In this document: positions 1 through 54,320 of the stretch, piece after piece | How positions within the stretch are numbered: the first letter of the stretch is position 1 | How the letters are laid out: each line of letters starts with the position of its first letter | Origin: Istiophorus platypterus | Taxonomy: Eukaryota > Chordata > Actinopteri > Istiophoriformes > Istiophoridae | Assembly (NCBI GenBank): GCA_016859345.1 | Contig: CM029129.1 | Coordinates: forward strand, 18,458,946-18,522,945 | Length of the DNA stretch: 64,000 bases | Direction: 5' to 3' | Notes under the pieces: generated by a model | Databases searched by the model: none | What the model saw: only the letters and a program-made list of their open reading frames with translations | What the model was told of the DNA's origin: nothing | Position numbers and translations under genes: made by a program

Positions 1-460
1 CGCTTCCTCTATTTTCTGTAATCTCCCTGTGCAGTACTATCTATTGTATGTTTTTCTCTCCTTCCCTCTCTCTCTCTTTCTCTGCCTTTCCTCTAAGAGG
101 ATTGGCTGCTTGCTTCTACCAACATCTGTGTATCACCGTCCTGAGAGAGCAAAACAGAGAGGGGATGGGGGTGTTAGCCAGAAAGATAGCAACATAGAGC
201 GCAGGCAAGGCTGAGTGATGCTCTTATTTTCTCTCTCTCTCTGACACACACACATAAAAACAAACACACACATTCAACGGCAGACAGCCACAACATCCGC
301 ATCGCTGGCTGCCCACCCGCGTCCCTCTCTCCTTCTCTCCCAGTCTTTCTGTCTCAGAGCATACTCCGCTTTCTCTTGCTTGCTCTGTCTGCAACGCTTC
401 ATCCTGCCATCCTGTCCCCCCTCTGCTGTCTGTCACCGTGGCGACATAGCCTCTGCAGCC
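1..460 (+). promoter_or_regulatory. fry: putative fry 5'UTR/promoter-proximal region
   Basis: This is the sequence ahead of the fry start codon. It is pyrimidine-rich (CT runs at 61-84 and 229-242) with short CA-rich stretches, and it is not CpG-rich. A splice-acceptor-like CTCTGCAG ends at 458, two bases before the start codon. Either the 5'UTR is continuous here, or an upstream noncoding exon joins at 459; the sequence does not decide. I see no clear TATA box. Confidence 0.35.
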
Positions 461-43415
<42,955 letters not shown>

Positions 43416-46105
43416 CAGGACCTCAGGAGCCCCCCACCCCTTCCGTCCCCGCCCTTGCCTCCCCCGCCCCTGCAGCCACTTGCCCTTCCAAAAACACCTC
43501 CACACCCCTCGCCGCTATCTCAGCCTGCTCCTACAGAGGAGACACAGCACCCACATACCTGGCCATTGCCTCCTCCTGTGTGTCTGCTTCCCCGGCTGCA
43601 CAGCTCCAGACAGATACCTGTCTACCGCCCTGCCCAACACTAAAACCAGACCCACATTTAGACCATGACCGAAACCTTTCCATGCTTTCCTCATTCTCAA
43701 CTGGAGACTCTGATACCTCGTGGCTGGATTTTCCCAAACCCCCGGACCTGTTCTCATTGCACAGCTGCTCAAATACACCAGGCCAACCAGATTTCACACT
43801 GCCGCACACACAAGAGCCAAGGAGGAGTTATCGTGATGAGAGCACAAATCCTTATTATCCTTTTAGAGGACATTCATCACATAGTTCACCACTTTCACAT
43901 TTACACAGCAACAAACACCTCATATCATCTCTTACAACAAACACGCTGCCAACTGTAGCCTCAGAACCCACCCTGCTCACACGCACTGACATAAACGCAT
44001 CACCCATCCCCTCCCGGGTCTCCCATCTCCCCTATTTCCCCCGCTCTCCCTACAAACACTCAAGCCCGTCTCCAGTTGTACACCCAGGCCATGACACAGT
44101 CTTAACCCATGGCCCCGCCGCGTCTTCATCCCTCCTCCCACCCCCACCTCCCCCTCCTTGTCCCACCGATCCAGGAGAGGCTGCAGCATGGGGTTGTTGC
44201 TGCTCCCTCGGCGGATCTGCTACGCCCTTATCTCGCTACCTGGGGAAGGTGGGGCATGCTGCCCTGCCCCTGCTGAAAGCAGGGGGGCTCCTGAATGCCG
44301 AACCATCAGACGTCCAGACCTGAGACGTCAAATTCACCATGACAGAGGACCTTTAGAGCGTAGACCCTCACAGAGCGTATCTGTGAATCCAGACACCTGA
44401 AACTAACTATTCCTGACCAACCCTCAGATCTTTTGTATCTGAAAAAGGAGATGACATGCCAGTGATATCGGGAGATTTTACACTTTTAGGAAGTGTGAGT
44501 CACGTCCCAGACATCATGGGATGCATCACTGAACCCACTGGACACTACAAATTGCTGTATGCTGATAAAGATGACCTGATGTGATTCTATCCAAGCACGT
44601 TCTTCGCCCTACAGCTACCTGTTGCAAAACTCATGTGCTCTTAGTTTAAGTCCTGCTTGATGGTCATCAATCAGCATCACCTCTGTTCTGCACCTGAGGA
44701 CCTATGAAGGCACATAGCTTGGATTTCTAACTTGCTTCCCAGAGGAACTCAAGACCTGTTTGAACTTGACTGACTGTTGCTGCATTCTTCAGGAAAGGAC
44801 ACAGTTTGTCGGTAGTATAACCAGAGACTGAGGAGACTACCTGTGAAACTCCATATTATCACTGGTACAGTTTTCGCTATTGCACTAATGGACATTTGGT
44901 ATTAGTTTTTAAAGGAAAATGTTAGAGAAAGGCAGTTATCTTACTGTTTGATTTTGTTACTGTGAGAGAAAAGGCTGTCACTTTTACTGAGAAGGAGAAG
45001 CCAAAATCTGGAGTAACTTTTCTCTCCAGTTGTGTCTACTGTTTTGAGACCTCCTTAGGAGGGATTGTGCAATGCATGACCCAGTTGAATGCTTTCTATT
45101 GTACACTAGCATCCCTTTTACTCCCTTAAAAGTCTGACCCCCTCCAGACTGACTGAAAGACTGATCGCGAAAGAGCGGATGCGGAACATTGGAGCGTCAT
45201 CCCTTATGCTGCTCTTGCTCTGTTTATAATCTGTATCAGTGAACCAGCTTGTCCTCTGATTACTGTTGTAAACACTGGTAGAATAATCATACCATTATCT
45301 GTAAGTGGCACACACTCCTCTGTGGCTGGTTGTAGCATCATTAGTGGGTATGCACACTGTATATTTTATCGCTTTCCTACACTGTAACACTTTGACCTTA
45401 TGTGTCCCCATGCCAAGAGGATGGTGCATGCATATGCTCAAATATTTTGTCTTTTTTGTCCGTATGCTGTTAATAGTTATGGGCACACAAGCATTGTAGC
45501 ATATGTTTGTGTGTGGTTTGTAGTAACCTTACATGTAAGGGAATGCTGACATTCAGCACTCATTGTTGACGTTCAAAACAAAAATCTGTGCTACTACTGA
45601 AGTCGGAAACACTTCCTGTCATTGGCCCTTTTTGTGACTCTCCCTCGTTCCCCCTCTAGCGGTCACGTGCCCTTTTCTGTACAAATGTCTTTTTCCTATT
45701 TATATCCGATCAGCTATAAATCTACACTCATTTGACTTAGGTTTTATATTGATGTTTGTCTTCTCAAATCAAACTGCCATGCATGCATCCTCTGTGTACT
45801 GTATGGAGTGTTGGAAATATTTATTAACCAAATCATATTTTATCTGAAAGATATGTTTGTATGAGGTACAAAAGGGAGCTTCAAGCTCGTGCGAGTATGT
45901 TTTTTTTTTTTCCCCCCCGTATGCGGGAGAAACGCGTGTGTGCATGCCAAACAAGAAATTGCACATTTTTAAAGCTTTTTAGATGAAGACTGTAGTTTTG
46001 TTTTTTTTTTCCACCTTGTAAATACTTTTACAGCCTTTGTGAAGTTGTTTTGAGTTGATGCTCTGTACAAGTCGTTGTCAAAGTAAAGACATATCAATTA
46101 TTTCT
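43416..46105 (+). other. fry: fry 3'UTR (about 2.7 kb)
   Basis: The first 0.9 kb is C-rich and contains the long alternative open frame ending at 44323. The rest is AT-rich noncoding sequence, with no intron needed. Its end is set by the AGTAAA signal at 46082 and is approximate. Confidence 0.7.
46082..46087 (+). terminator. fry: fry poly(A) signal AGTAAA
   Basis: AGTAAA is a known variant hexamer. It is followed within 15-28 nt by the GU-rich stretch TTTCTTGTGTGTT at 46101-46113. I found no canonical AATAAA nearer on this strand. Confidence 0.55.
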
Positions 46106-46296
46106 TGTGTGTTCCACTTTGCACCCTCACATTTCAACATTTTTATGTTTGATATGCAATGTAATATTAACACCCTGTATTTTTGAAATTTAGGACTATT
46201 CAATTGTTATAACCCATATAATAAGTCTTGTGTTAAGCCTCATCACTGACATTACAGTAAAATAATCTCTTGGTAGAGGTCATTTAGTGTGTATTG

Positions 46297-46302
46297 TTTA
46301 TT
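46297..46302 (-). terminator. zar1l: candidate distal zar1l poly(A) signal AATAAA
   Basis: TTTATT on the plus strand reads AATAAA on the minus strand. It is the more distal of two candidates downstream of zar1l. Confidence 0.35.
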
Positions 46303-46462
46303 AAAACAATCTGCTTAAGGTTACATGCATTCAGTCAGCATGAGGGAAACTAAACCACTAGAGCTCTAAAGGATTGTTCCAAATAGACAACACGTCAAGG
46401 TCTTACATGAATGAGTGCAACTTCAATAATCTACAAGAATTTAATGTTTCAGGTGCAATATG

Positions 46463-46468
46463 TTTATT
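46463..46468 (-). terminator. zar1l: candidate proximal zar1l poly(A) signal AATAAA
   Basis: AATAAA on the minus strand, 304 nt after the zar1l stop codon. It is the first canonical hexamer downstream, giving a short 3'UTR. Confidence 0.5.
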
Positions 46469-46771
46469 TCATATACTATTTCTTCTTGCAAAAATTGTTT
46501 TCATGTTTAAGTACCAGGATTAATGGAGGGAAACCAAGACAGCACCTTTTGAGATGTTTTCCCAGACAACCAGAGATTCAGCTACTCGATTGAAGAAAAA
46601 ATGAATCTCTTTCAAGTCCGTTGCTGGAGGCAGCTTCCATTGTTTACATGTACAGCTACTACACATCTGCTGACAAGAGTGACATGGCCCCAACCTCGGT
46701 AACAAATGCCATCAGATCTAAGCGAGGAACAAGTCTGGGCCTCCAGGCCAGAGCGAAACACCCTGGGGAGC

Positions 46772-46915
46772 TCAGACAATGTACTTGAAGCTGTAGGTGG
46801 CGTCGCAGGACAGCCTCATGCCCTTGCAGCGACAACACAGGTCCTGACGGTGAGGCCTCTTCATGTTAATGTGCCTCTGCTTCTTCTCACAGACGCAGCA
46901 AGTCTGAGAGCAACC
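46772..46915 (-). CDS. zar1l: zar1l exon 4 (terminal; residues 257-303)
   Basis: The exon encodes GCSQTCCVCEKKQRHINMKR and RPHRQDLCCRCKG, ending YSFKYIV then TGA at 46774-46772. It carries seven cysteines of the zinc-binding domain. Confidence 0.95.
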   Translation of the reverse strand, partial: GCSQTCCVCEKKQRHINMKRPHRQDLCCRCKGMRLSCDATYSFKYIV

Positions 46916-48689
46916 CTGAGACGGGGGTGAGGAGACAGCAATGTGAGCATGGAAAAAGTCGGTCAGGGAATTCATTAAGCTTTAAGAGACTGGGAAAAAG
47001 CCTCAGAGACCTGATATTGCAACATTTCTTTGAGCAGGTCAAGTAAATGTACCTTGCAGAGGATTGGCTCCACTCTGTAGGGGTTAAATCCTACCTGACA
47101 CTTCCGGCAGAGCTGCTTGTAGTACACCTGACAAGATAAAAATTACTCTGAACGTGTGTATGTAAATGTAAACATGAGACAATACGTGTAAATCATAAAT
47201 TGTAAATTTTGGACCAGTTACCTTGCTGGTGCCAGAGATGCACCATACGTAAGCACTCTCCCACCGGATGTTGCACTTTTTGCAGTGGAAAAAGCCGTAC
47301 CTCTGCTCCAGGAACTATATATATATTTTTTTTTATAAAGAAAAAATGTATTCATGTGTATTTTTGTGCAGAAACATCATACAAGATCATGTTGTGTTGA
47401 AAGTAGGCCAAGTTATATATGGCACAATGAGTTAAAACATTCATGCAGGGAACAAACACTAGCTCTGAAAGTCCCATGCTCCCGGGGTCAGGGTCGAAGT
47501 GGGCCGCTTGTGCAGGGACCCCGGAACTCCAGAAGCCTCAAAAGCTCCAGGCTTAACATATGATGTATGATCAATTTTGGAAGTATCCCTTCTTTTTTTC
47601 TGCACTGTCTCTAAAGTTTTATCCAGTGCTAGCTCATTTTGATCATGTTTTATTTTAACCTATAGCTCTTATTTGTGTGTCATTTTATTCAACATTATGT
47701 TTCTTTCATATCTTGTTTACATCTTGTTTAAAGCACTTCAGACCTGCCTTTCCCGGGGGGGGGGGCTCAGTTTGGGTCTTCATTATCTGACCTTGAAGCC
47801 CTACATGTTCTGAAGAGGCTGTCTCAAGTCTGATTTTAAGACCTTCGTGAATTCAGGCTTGTGCTTCTGCACATTAGTAGACTTCCAATATGTGAACGGA
47901 GTGTCAGGAAAGGTGGACTCCATAGGGGCCTAGTTGCTCATTTTTGCGGGTCAACCATGGTCAAATTCCCCAGAGAGATCCACTTCGGGTCGTACCGGAG
48001 GGGGAAGACGGGATTAGTCATGACAAAGAACATTTCAAGCCGGGCAAAGCGTGTTCTCTTCGGGCCTTTTTTCCAGACAGAAAACCCACCTGAAAGTTGG
48101 ACCCCTTCGACGACTGGCGGAAAGTTGTCCTCAAGTCCTTCGCCGTGTCCACGCCGCTGTGATCCACCTCAGCATCGCCGTCAGACTCCGCTCGTTCCGC
48201 GGCTTCGGCTTCCCCTTCACTCCCACCGTCGTCGTCGTCGAGTTTCTCCGGGAAGATCCTGCGGTCGTACACCGCCGAGTAGATGGAGACGGGCCTCGGG
48301 AAGCGCACACCGCTCCCCGGCGGCGTGCCGAGCGGCGCCCTCCCGCACGGCCCGAACAGATCCGGGCCCCCGGGAGACGCCGAGGACACGACGGGGCGGG
48401 CGCCCTCCAGGCCGAACAGCGTCTTGGGACCCAGAGAGCACTGGACGATTTTATCCACTTTGGCGTTCACCTGCACGCCGCACTCTCTGGTGTTCGCCTT
48501 CTTGGGCGGAGGGGTTAAACCCGGGTGAACCTGGGACAGGATGGCCTTGCAGAGCTCCAGGTAGTTGAGGCCCTGGGGGGTCATGAAGCGGCCCTCTCGC
48601 TTTCCCCAGCCGCCGCCCGGGGCCGGCGGAGCGCAGACCGGGCTGTCGCAGACGTTGTATGGAGGAAACGTGGACAGGTACCCCTCCAT
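46772..48689 (-). CDS. zar1l: zar1l: zygote arrest 1-like, maternal RNA-binding protein
   Basis: Four coding exons join into 303 codons; human ZAR1L is about 320. From family knowledge, ZAR1/ZAR1L are oocyte proteins that bind maternal mRNAs through a C-terminal zinc-binding cysteine-rich domain and repress their translation before the oocyte-to-embryo transition. The C-terminal ~100 residues carry the family motifs FFHCKKC, WESAYVWCISGT, CRKCQ, FNPYRVEPILC, CSQTCCVC, RPHRQDLCCRC and YSFKYIV. The N-terminal part is less conserved, but LCKAILSQVHPGL, ECGVQV and VDKIVQCSLGPKTL match ZAR1L. I chose the ATG at 48689 because MEGY aligns with the human MERF start, its context is good (GGGATGG), and the frame upstream has only a GTG. 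It lies head to head with pds5b and tail to tail with fry. Confidence 0.95.
47053..47127 (-). CDS. zar1l: zar1l exon 3 (residues 232-256)
   Basis: This phase-0 75-nt exon encodes VYYKQLCRKCQVGFNPYRVE and PILCK. It is bounded by TTGTCAG and GTACAT. Confidence 0.95.
47222..47314 (-). CDS. zar1l: zar1l exon 2 (residues 201-231)
   Basis: The exon encodes FLEQRYGFFHCKKCNIRWES and AYVWCISGTSK. The donor is GTAACT. The acceptor is unusual: ATATATATATAG with no adjacent pyrimidine tract. Protein similarity (NFQ joined to FLE) fixes it. Confidence 0.94.
47315..48089 (-). other. zar1l: zar1l intron 1 (775 nt)
   Basis: It contains an AT repeat at its 3' end and a G run on the plus strand at 47755-47765. 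I see no coding similarity. Confidence 0.85.
48090..48689 (-). CDS. zar1l: zar1l exon 1 (residues 1-200)
   Basis: This 600-nt exon encodes the N-terminal region from MEGYLSTFPPYN to SKGSNFQ, ending before GTGGGT. It has conserved CKAILSQ and VDKIVQCSLGPKTL blocks and an acidic run (KLDDDDGGSEGEAEA). It is very GC- and CpG-rich, unlike the other exons, so long antisense and out-of-frame open frames appear across it. Confidence 0.93.
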
Positions 48690-48729
48690 CCCGGAGCCAT
48701 GAAACCAGTCCAAGTTCTTCCCGCTGAGA

Positions 48730-48762
48730 TTTATACACTTGCCTTTTTGCAGCACTAATTGG
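48730..48762 (-). promoter_or_regulatory. zar1l: putative zar1l core promoter (CCAAT and TATAAA)
   Basis: On the minus strand CCAAT (48758-48762) is followed by TATAAA (48730-48735), 41 nt before the start codon. If real, the 5'UTR is only 10-20 nt. An out-of-frame ATG at 48698-48700 would then lie close to the transcription start. An upstream noncoding exon is an alternative. Confidence 0.3.
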
Positions 48763-50440
48763 TTGATTGAGAACAGGGGCGTTCAGGCTCTAGTTGAGCT
48801 GCTTTATTACAAAAATATAAGGATTTAATTAGCTCCAGAAAGTTTAACAATCTATATGTCTATAGAAAACATTGTGTCGTCATAAAACTTCCTAGGACAC
48901 ACAACGAGCTCCTTCAGAAATAATGAGAGGCACAGGGCTTGTGTATGAAATACAATTTGTAACTTCGACATTTTTTCGTAATCCATTTTTATGGTATGTT
49001 GAACTGTACCGCAGTTTTTGTGAATCAATTTTAAGAAATTAAGAATTCCTCTTAAATGTTGAATTATATTTATATTTATTTGTTATTTTGTGTTTCCTGG
49101 TTGGATTTAATTTCAAATGTTTTTTTCCCTCCTTTTTCTTCAACAGATTGATATTTTTACAGATGTGACCACACATCTGTAAACCTAAACTTCAACCAGC
49201 TTTACTAAAAAAAAAAAAAAAACAAAAAAACAAAACATGCTCAAAGGCTAAATCTTCAAAAATAATTTTTCTCAAAATCTGCTAAATATGAATATCTTCC
49301 TCTATCGCAGTATAGTATACAGTGCAAATCTGAAACATTACATTTGAGCTGCCCCTGTAGCTCATGCTGACCAGAGACCCATTAAAAAAAGCAAAGCAAG
49401 CAGCTGATCTTTGAGACCTCTTTTCCTTTTAGTTTGAGGTTCTATACATCTGTTTGGCAAGAGGATCTGTTTCTTTGGTTAAAGGTCATGTGGGAAAGTC
49501 ACCGAAAGTAGAAAAAAAAGGTAAAATGCTCTGATAACATTAAGGAGGAACAGATCTTCTGGCAAGGGGATAGTGCCATATAAATGAATGCATTAGCAGG
49601 GCAAGGAAAGGAAAAAAGTATGAATGGCTGCATGGTAGCTCAAAATGTGTCTGAAAAAGAGGCTGCAGGAACAGGGGCACAGTTACTAGATAAAACACCC
49701 CTTAATAGACAGGGATGCCCTTATAATATATATATATATGGATTGAGAAGCAGCTAATAGATTTTAAGTTCAGTTCACACAGAGGAAACACCAATGCCAT
49801 CCCTAATGAGAACATTATGTTTCTTCTGACCCTGTTTCATTTATGAGATCATTTTTCGCGCAAAATAGGGAAAAAAACACTCTCATTTGTAACAAGGCCT
49901 TCTGCTGCGTTCAGGCGCCGTCGGAATACTGGCCTCTCAATTTTAGGGCGAACTAACAGAACCCAAAAAGACAGTTATAGTCTAGCTTGCATTTTTTTTT
50001 TACATAGGAAGTTAACCTGGAAGTTGAGTCATTTTATCTCTCTCCATATTATGCATCACAACGATCGGACAGCATTTTTCGAATCAAGACAAAGAACTAA
50101 CATTTTATCAGTCTTTTTTTTTTATTTTCAAGATATTTAACTTGTTATAGGATAAAATACACCTACTATAATCTTCATTCCGAGCTGCACCGGGTAAACG
50201 AAAAAAAGAATCTAATTTAAATGCTAAAAGCAACTTTATAAAGCAGTGTAGAGAAATTACACGTTTTTTTTTTCTTTTTTACAAAGACATTCCAGTTACA
50301 TGGTCGAATTATAAGACACAAAAAAAAGAATTAAATATATAACAGAACTAAAAATTCCAATAAAGGCCCTTTTCAACTAAAATCTGACGGGATTTATTTA
50401 TTTTTTTTTTTTCCAATGGCATTTGAAAACAAAAAAAAAG
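48763..50440. other. AT-rich intergenic stretch between zar1l and pds5b
   Basis: This is 1.7 kb of AT-rich DNA with poly-A/T runs and a short (AT)n at 49727-49739. I see no coding similarity, no RNA gene and no trace of BRCA2 or N4BP2-like exons. Confidence 0.75.
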
Positions 50441-50574
50441 ATGGAATTTGCGATTCATCACACGATACGAGCGCCACCCGAAGGCGTCCCAGCGGCCCTA
50501 CGCCGACTCGCTCCATAGGTGGCGCTGTGCCCCCACTGTTGGTCCGTTACCCATGGGCACGGAATCTACACATA

Positions 50575-50650
50575 TTGGCGCCATTTTGGAGCTAGGAGGG
50601 GGAAGAGAGCTGCAGAGGAGGACACGATTGATCACAATTCACCGTAACAG
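50575..50650 (+). other. pds5b: pds5b noncoding exon 1 (start approximate)
   Basis: The 5'UTR exon ends CCGTAACAG before GTAAGA, a strong donor. Its start is guessed from the overlapping E2F/YY1-like sites, which in this promoter class sit at the transcription start. In human PDS5B the start codon is likewise in exon 2. Confidence 0.55.
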
Positions 50651-51140
50651 GTAAGAAAAATGCACAAATACGTTCACCCCCTCTGATCGAAACGTAGCGT
50701 TATCCTCGGCCTCCGCTGCGGGGAAACGAGGCGCGACTCCGGGATCCGTGCGAGGAGTCGCCGGGGCTTTTCTTTTTCTTTTCTCCCCCCCCCCCCCAAG
50801 CGCCGAGAGGTGAAGCGCAGCCCGCCTCGCTCGCCTGTGTTCTCGGCGAACCGCGTCCCGATTCGCGGCGCTGGTTGACCTGGTCCTGCGGCGCAAAAAA
50901 AAAAAAATAAATAAAACGGTTAGCTAGACAAATACGAGCCCGCTCGCTCGATTCAACGCCTCGGTGGCTCGGGCGAGCAGCCGCCCGACCCCCCGCTCGT
51001 ACGGCTGCGGTCGATATAACGGTGGTTAAACGGGGTGTTTGGCTCGGTGTAACGTTACTATCCGTCCGCCCTCTGTCACTGAGATTGCTGCCGCTGCCGC
51101 TGCTACTGCCGCTAACGTTAGCCTAGCATCGCTAGCGAAA

Positions 51141-51190
51141 TGTGCATACCAGCTAGCTAGCTGGCTAGCCGGCTAGCTAACCAGATTAGC
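51141..51190. repeat. GCTAG-unit low-complexity tract
   Basis: Near-tandem AGCTAGCTAGCTGGCTAGC-type units lie in the CpG island, self-complementary at short range. Confidence 0.7.
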
Positions 51191-54041
51191 CGCGGTCAAC
51201 GTTGGAGCAGCGAGGAGCCCGGCTACCGCCACGGTCCCCGGCCTTGACATGCTGCCGTACCATAACAATAAGACCCCCTCGCCCTCATCCACACGGCGTT
51301 TCCCTCTGTGCGTTAACTGGCATTAACTTTACCGCGGAGATAAAACAATTTAACGTATCGCTAATAATAATCCAGCGGTTGTTTGGGAGCGAAATCGTTT
51401 CGCTGTGACTCTACACGTTGATTTTTTTTGTATTGCAGATTGTCTCGTATCGCAAATGGTTTATTTAGTGGTTGATCGGCTGCGTAACCGCTACATCGGA
51501 GGATATATATATATTTTTTCCAACTAAAATAATCTAATAATATTGAAAGCAGCACTCCCGGTGTCGCGGACACTTATCGCTATAGTGTTAACATAACGTT
51601 TGCAAACAACAAAAGGATCGGAGCGAAGGAGTAGCGGCAACAGAAACCACAAAGACAGGAGGAGGTACGGCTGGGCACCGCATGGTAATTTAGAGACTGA
51701 GTTAGGAGTGGGTGCATTTGTTGTGACAGCTATAAGCCAGTGATTATTGATCATTGATCATTGTGCATTGGTTAACTGATCCCAGGCTGTAAGATGTCTC
51801 TGGAATATCTGATCAATTGGCCGTGTAATGAGGATTTTGGGTTATTATACAGTTGTTTCGTTGGAGTTAGTTATCATATGACACTTTGTTTTCCATCCTA
51901 TTCCATTCACGATAACTTTCTTCAGTAATATTAAGTTATCCTGACCAAATGAAATCATTAAGTTTCAGCCCGTAAGCATATTTCTTTGTGGTGTCTTTTT
52001 TTTTATTATTTTATTTTAAATGGCTGTGCACAAAACCCCAAGTCAAAGACTAGTGTTTCATCAGGAACCACTTGGTAGCAGTTTTGGTTTGAGTTTTTTT
52101 TTTTTTATTTATTCATTTGTTTGCCCCTTCTCTAGATCTAATGTGGACTACAGCCCTTCAACTTCAGTTTTTCTGTGCAAAATAATGTGTGGTCAAATTC
52201 ATGCTCTGCACAGCAACAGTGGTCGTCTGTAGTTCTGTTTCACTGGGACGGTTTGTTTGTGTTGAATGGATACCAAGGGGGGGGGGTCTGCACTTAGGCA
52301 TGTGATTCGGGGCTGTTGTCTGTCAGTAGGTGACATGTCATATGCCTGTCCTTGCAATGTGGCTTCGTCGGAGGTTTACTCCAACCTCACTGTCTCATTC
52401 CCATAACCCCTGGATGTGTTTCAGTTCCTCATTCACTGCTTCATTGCTTTTTCTGGCTGGTCTTCACTGGCTCAGATTTTGGCAGAGACTTGCTCCGTTC
52501 AGTATATTCTCTCTATTTCATTTCGTTTCATCTTGAGGGGGGTAGACTTTTTGCCAGTGTCTCTCTTTTTCAGTGGATTTCCCTCACTTTGTGTGTGTTT
52601 GTAGGAGTGCCTATATGGAGGTCACTGAGTTCACCCTTAAGACCAGCTGGTGTCCAGTCCTCCCCCTCTTTGCTGCCAGTCGCACTCTTCCTCTTGATCA
52701 CCCATTGGGTTAAAACCAGGGATGTCTGTGTCAAGGTTAAGACTATGTTAGGAGAATTGCTGTGAGCCTTCATGCTGGCAGCTGTGGTAAAGGACTAAAG
52801 TAGGGAGAGCAGAAGCAGCAGACAGATAGGAAACTCTCCATGGGGGGGTAAATGTGTTTCACTGTGATAAAACCAGTAATGAGTTGAAAGTAGCCCATGT
52901 TCAAGAGGTTTTAGTGTTGGGTAAAGCTTGCCCGTGTGTGATTATTTACTGCTGCTTCTTGTTCAAAGTGAGATTTTCCCTGATGGATGGTACCCAGACA
53001 GACCCCTTAAGTCGAGAAATACTCTCCTCTGATTGGCTGCCAGGGCTCTCTGTGTGTCAGTGTGGTAGATGGAGAGAGAGATGGACTCAAATTTGGCAGC
53101 AGCTGTGGGGTGGAACAGAAGGTCAGAATCAAGCAATTTGGCAGCCTGCCATTGTCCAGTGTGCACATTTGCCCCCTCTTGCGTGTGTGTGTTTTATAAA
53201 AGCTCAAGTACAGCTGCAGAATATTGTTGGGTTGTGATTAAAAATTCGGTGTTGTGGTCTGGCCTCTAAAACGAACCCAGAGAGTGCCTTTGTGAGACGA
53301 TAGACCTACCGACCGAGGCAGCTTCACAAGAATCAATTGTCCTTCAGTGACAAAAGCAACATGAATTGTGAGAAATCACAAACGGGACTGTGGTTACAGA
53401 AGAAAAGTTCATTTGTCTTATTTGTTCCAAGTCTTCAGTAACAGTATATACGCAGTCATGTTCTTTTATTTATTTAATTATTATTTATCTCTTATTTTTG
53501 AAAGGTGGTATAACCTTGTTTTGATCGTCCCCTGGGAGAGTTGGATTTGGTGGAGTGAGATATTAGAGCAGGGCAAACACAGTTATTATCTTCAGCAGCC
53601 AAAAATGCTGATGCAAACCACATTTCAGACAATTTTGGTACATTACCAGTGAAAGGAGGTACAGTACCAAGGGCTATGGACCGTGTTCAATTACTGTCCT
53701 TTCATTTATCTTATCTGTCGCTCATCTGTCAGTCCGAATATGTCAGACAGCACTTGTCGGTTTCAACTATACCAGAAGAAATAATCTATTTCGCTACCTT
53801 TTTTTGAACTCACTATTTAAAAAAAAATTACACCTCTTCACAGCATTATACTACATTTATATGACCGGAGTCAAAATGTTAGGTCAAAATAAGATGACAT
53901 GTTTGTTGCTGATTAAAATTGAAGAGGGCTACCTCAATTGTATGCTTGTGTAAACAAGGTGTAGAGTTTTTCTATTTAGATATTGAGCATGACAATATCA
54001 TAGTAGCATAATCAAAACTATAAAATTAAGTTAAGCAATAT

Positions 54042-54320
54042 AGAGCTGCAATTAGGGATTGTTTCCCTTATCAATTCATGTGATGCTTCTGTCTTCAGAT
54101 TATTTTTATAAAATGTAAGTAATAATCTTCTTCTTTTCATTATTTATAATTTTCCACAGCCCTCGGTGACATCTTCAAATATCCTGTTTGATGAGAAAAG
54201 AACAGTAAAGGATCTATAAATATTTAGGTTACTATCTTGTATGACAAAGAAAAACATCAAATGCTCACATCTGAGAAAATGGAAGCAGCGAATCTTTGAT
54301 GTTTTTCTTAAATTGGCCCA
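54042..54320 (+). repeat. dispersed teleost repeat, copy C
   Basis: This copy starts AGAGCTGCAATTAGGGATT, the presumed terminal repeat. It contains 'acatcaaatgctcacatctg' and ends around 'tttttctta', so it is truncated compared with copy A. Confidence 0.65.

Larger units (their letters stand above)
50440..51340 (+). promoter_or_regulatory. pds5b: CpG island promoter of pds5b
   Basis: CpG dinucleotides are dense here compared with the flanking AT-rich DNA. The island spans the noncoding first exon and the start of intron 1. It includes E2F-like TTGGCGCC (50575-50582) overlapping YY1-like GCCATTTT (50580-50587). I see no TATA box, which fits a housekeeping promoter. Confidence 0.75.

Noticed and set aside
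29..214. Short open frame upstream of fry
   Set aside because: It is low-complexity Ser/Leu from CT-rich DNA, with no link to the fry frame and no similarity.
47861..48568. 235-codon and 155-codon plus-strand open frames over zar1l exon 1
   Set aside because: They are antisense to a well-supported coding exon in GC-rich DNA where stops are rare; no motif is recognisable.
48690..48755. Upstream extension of zar1l to an in-frame start at 48755
   Set aside because: The codon there is GTG, not ATG, and the extra residues have no family match; MEGY at 48689 fits the ZAR1L N-terminus.
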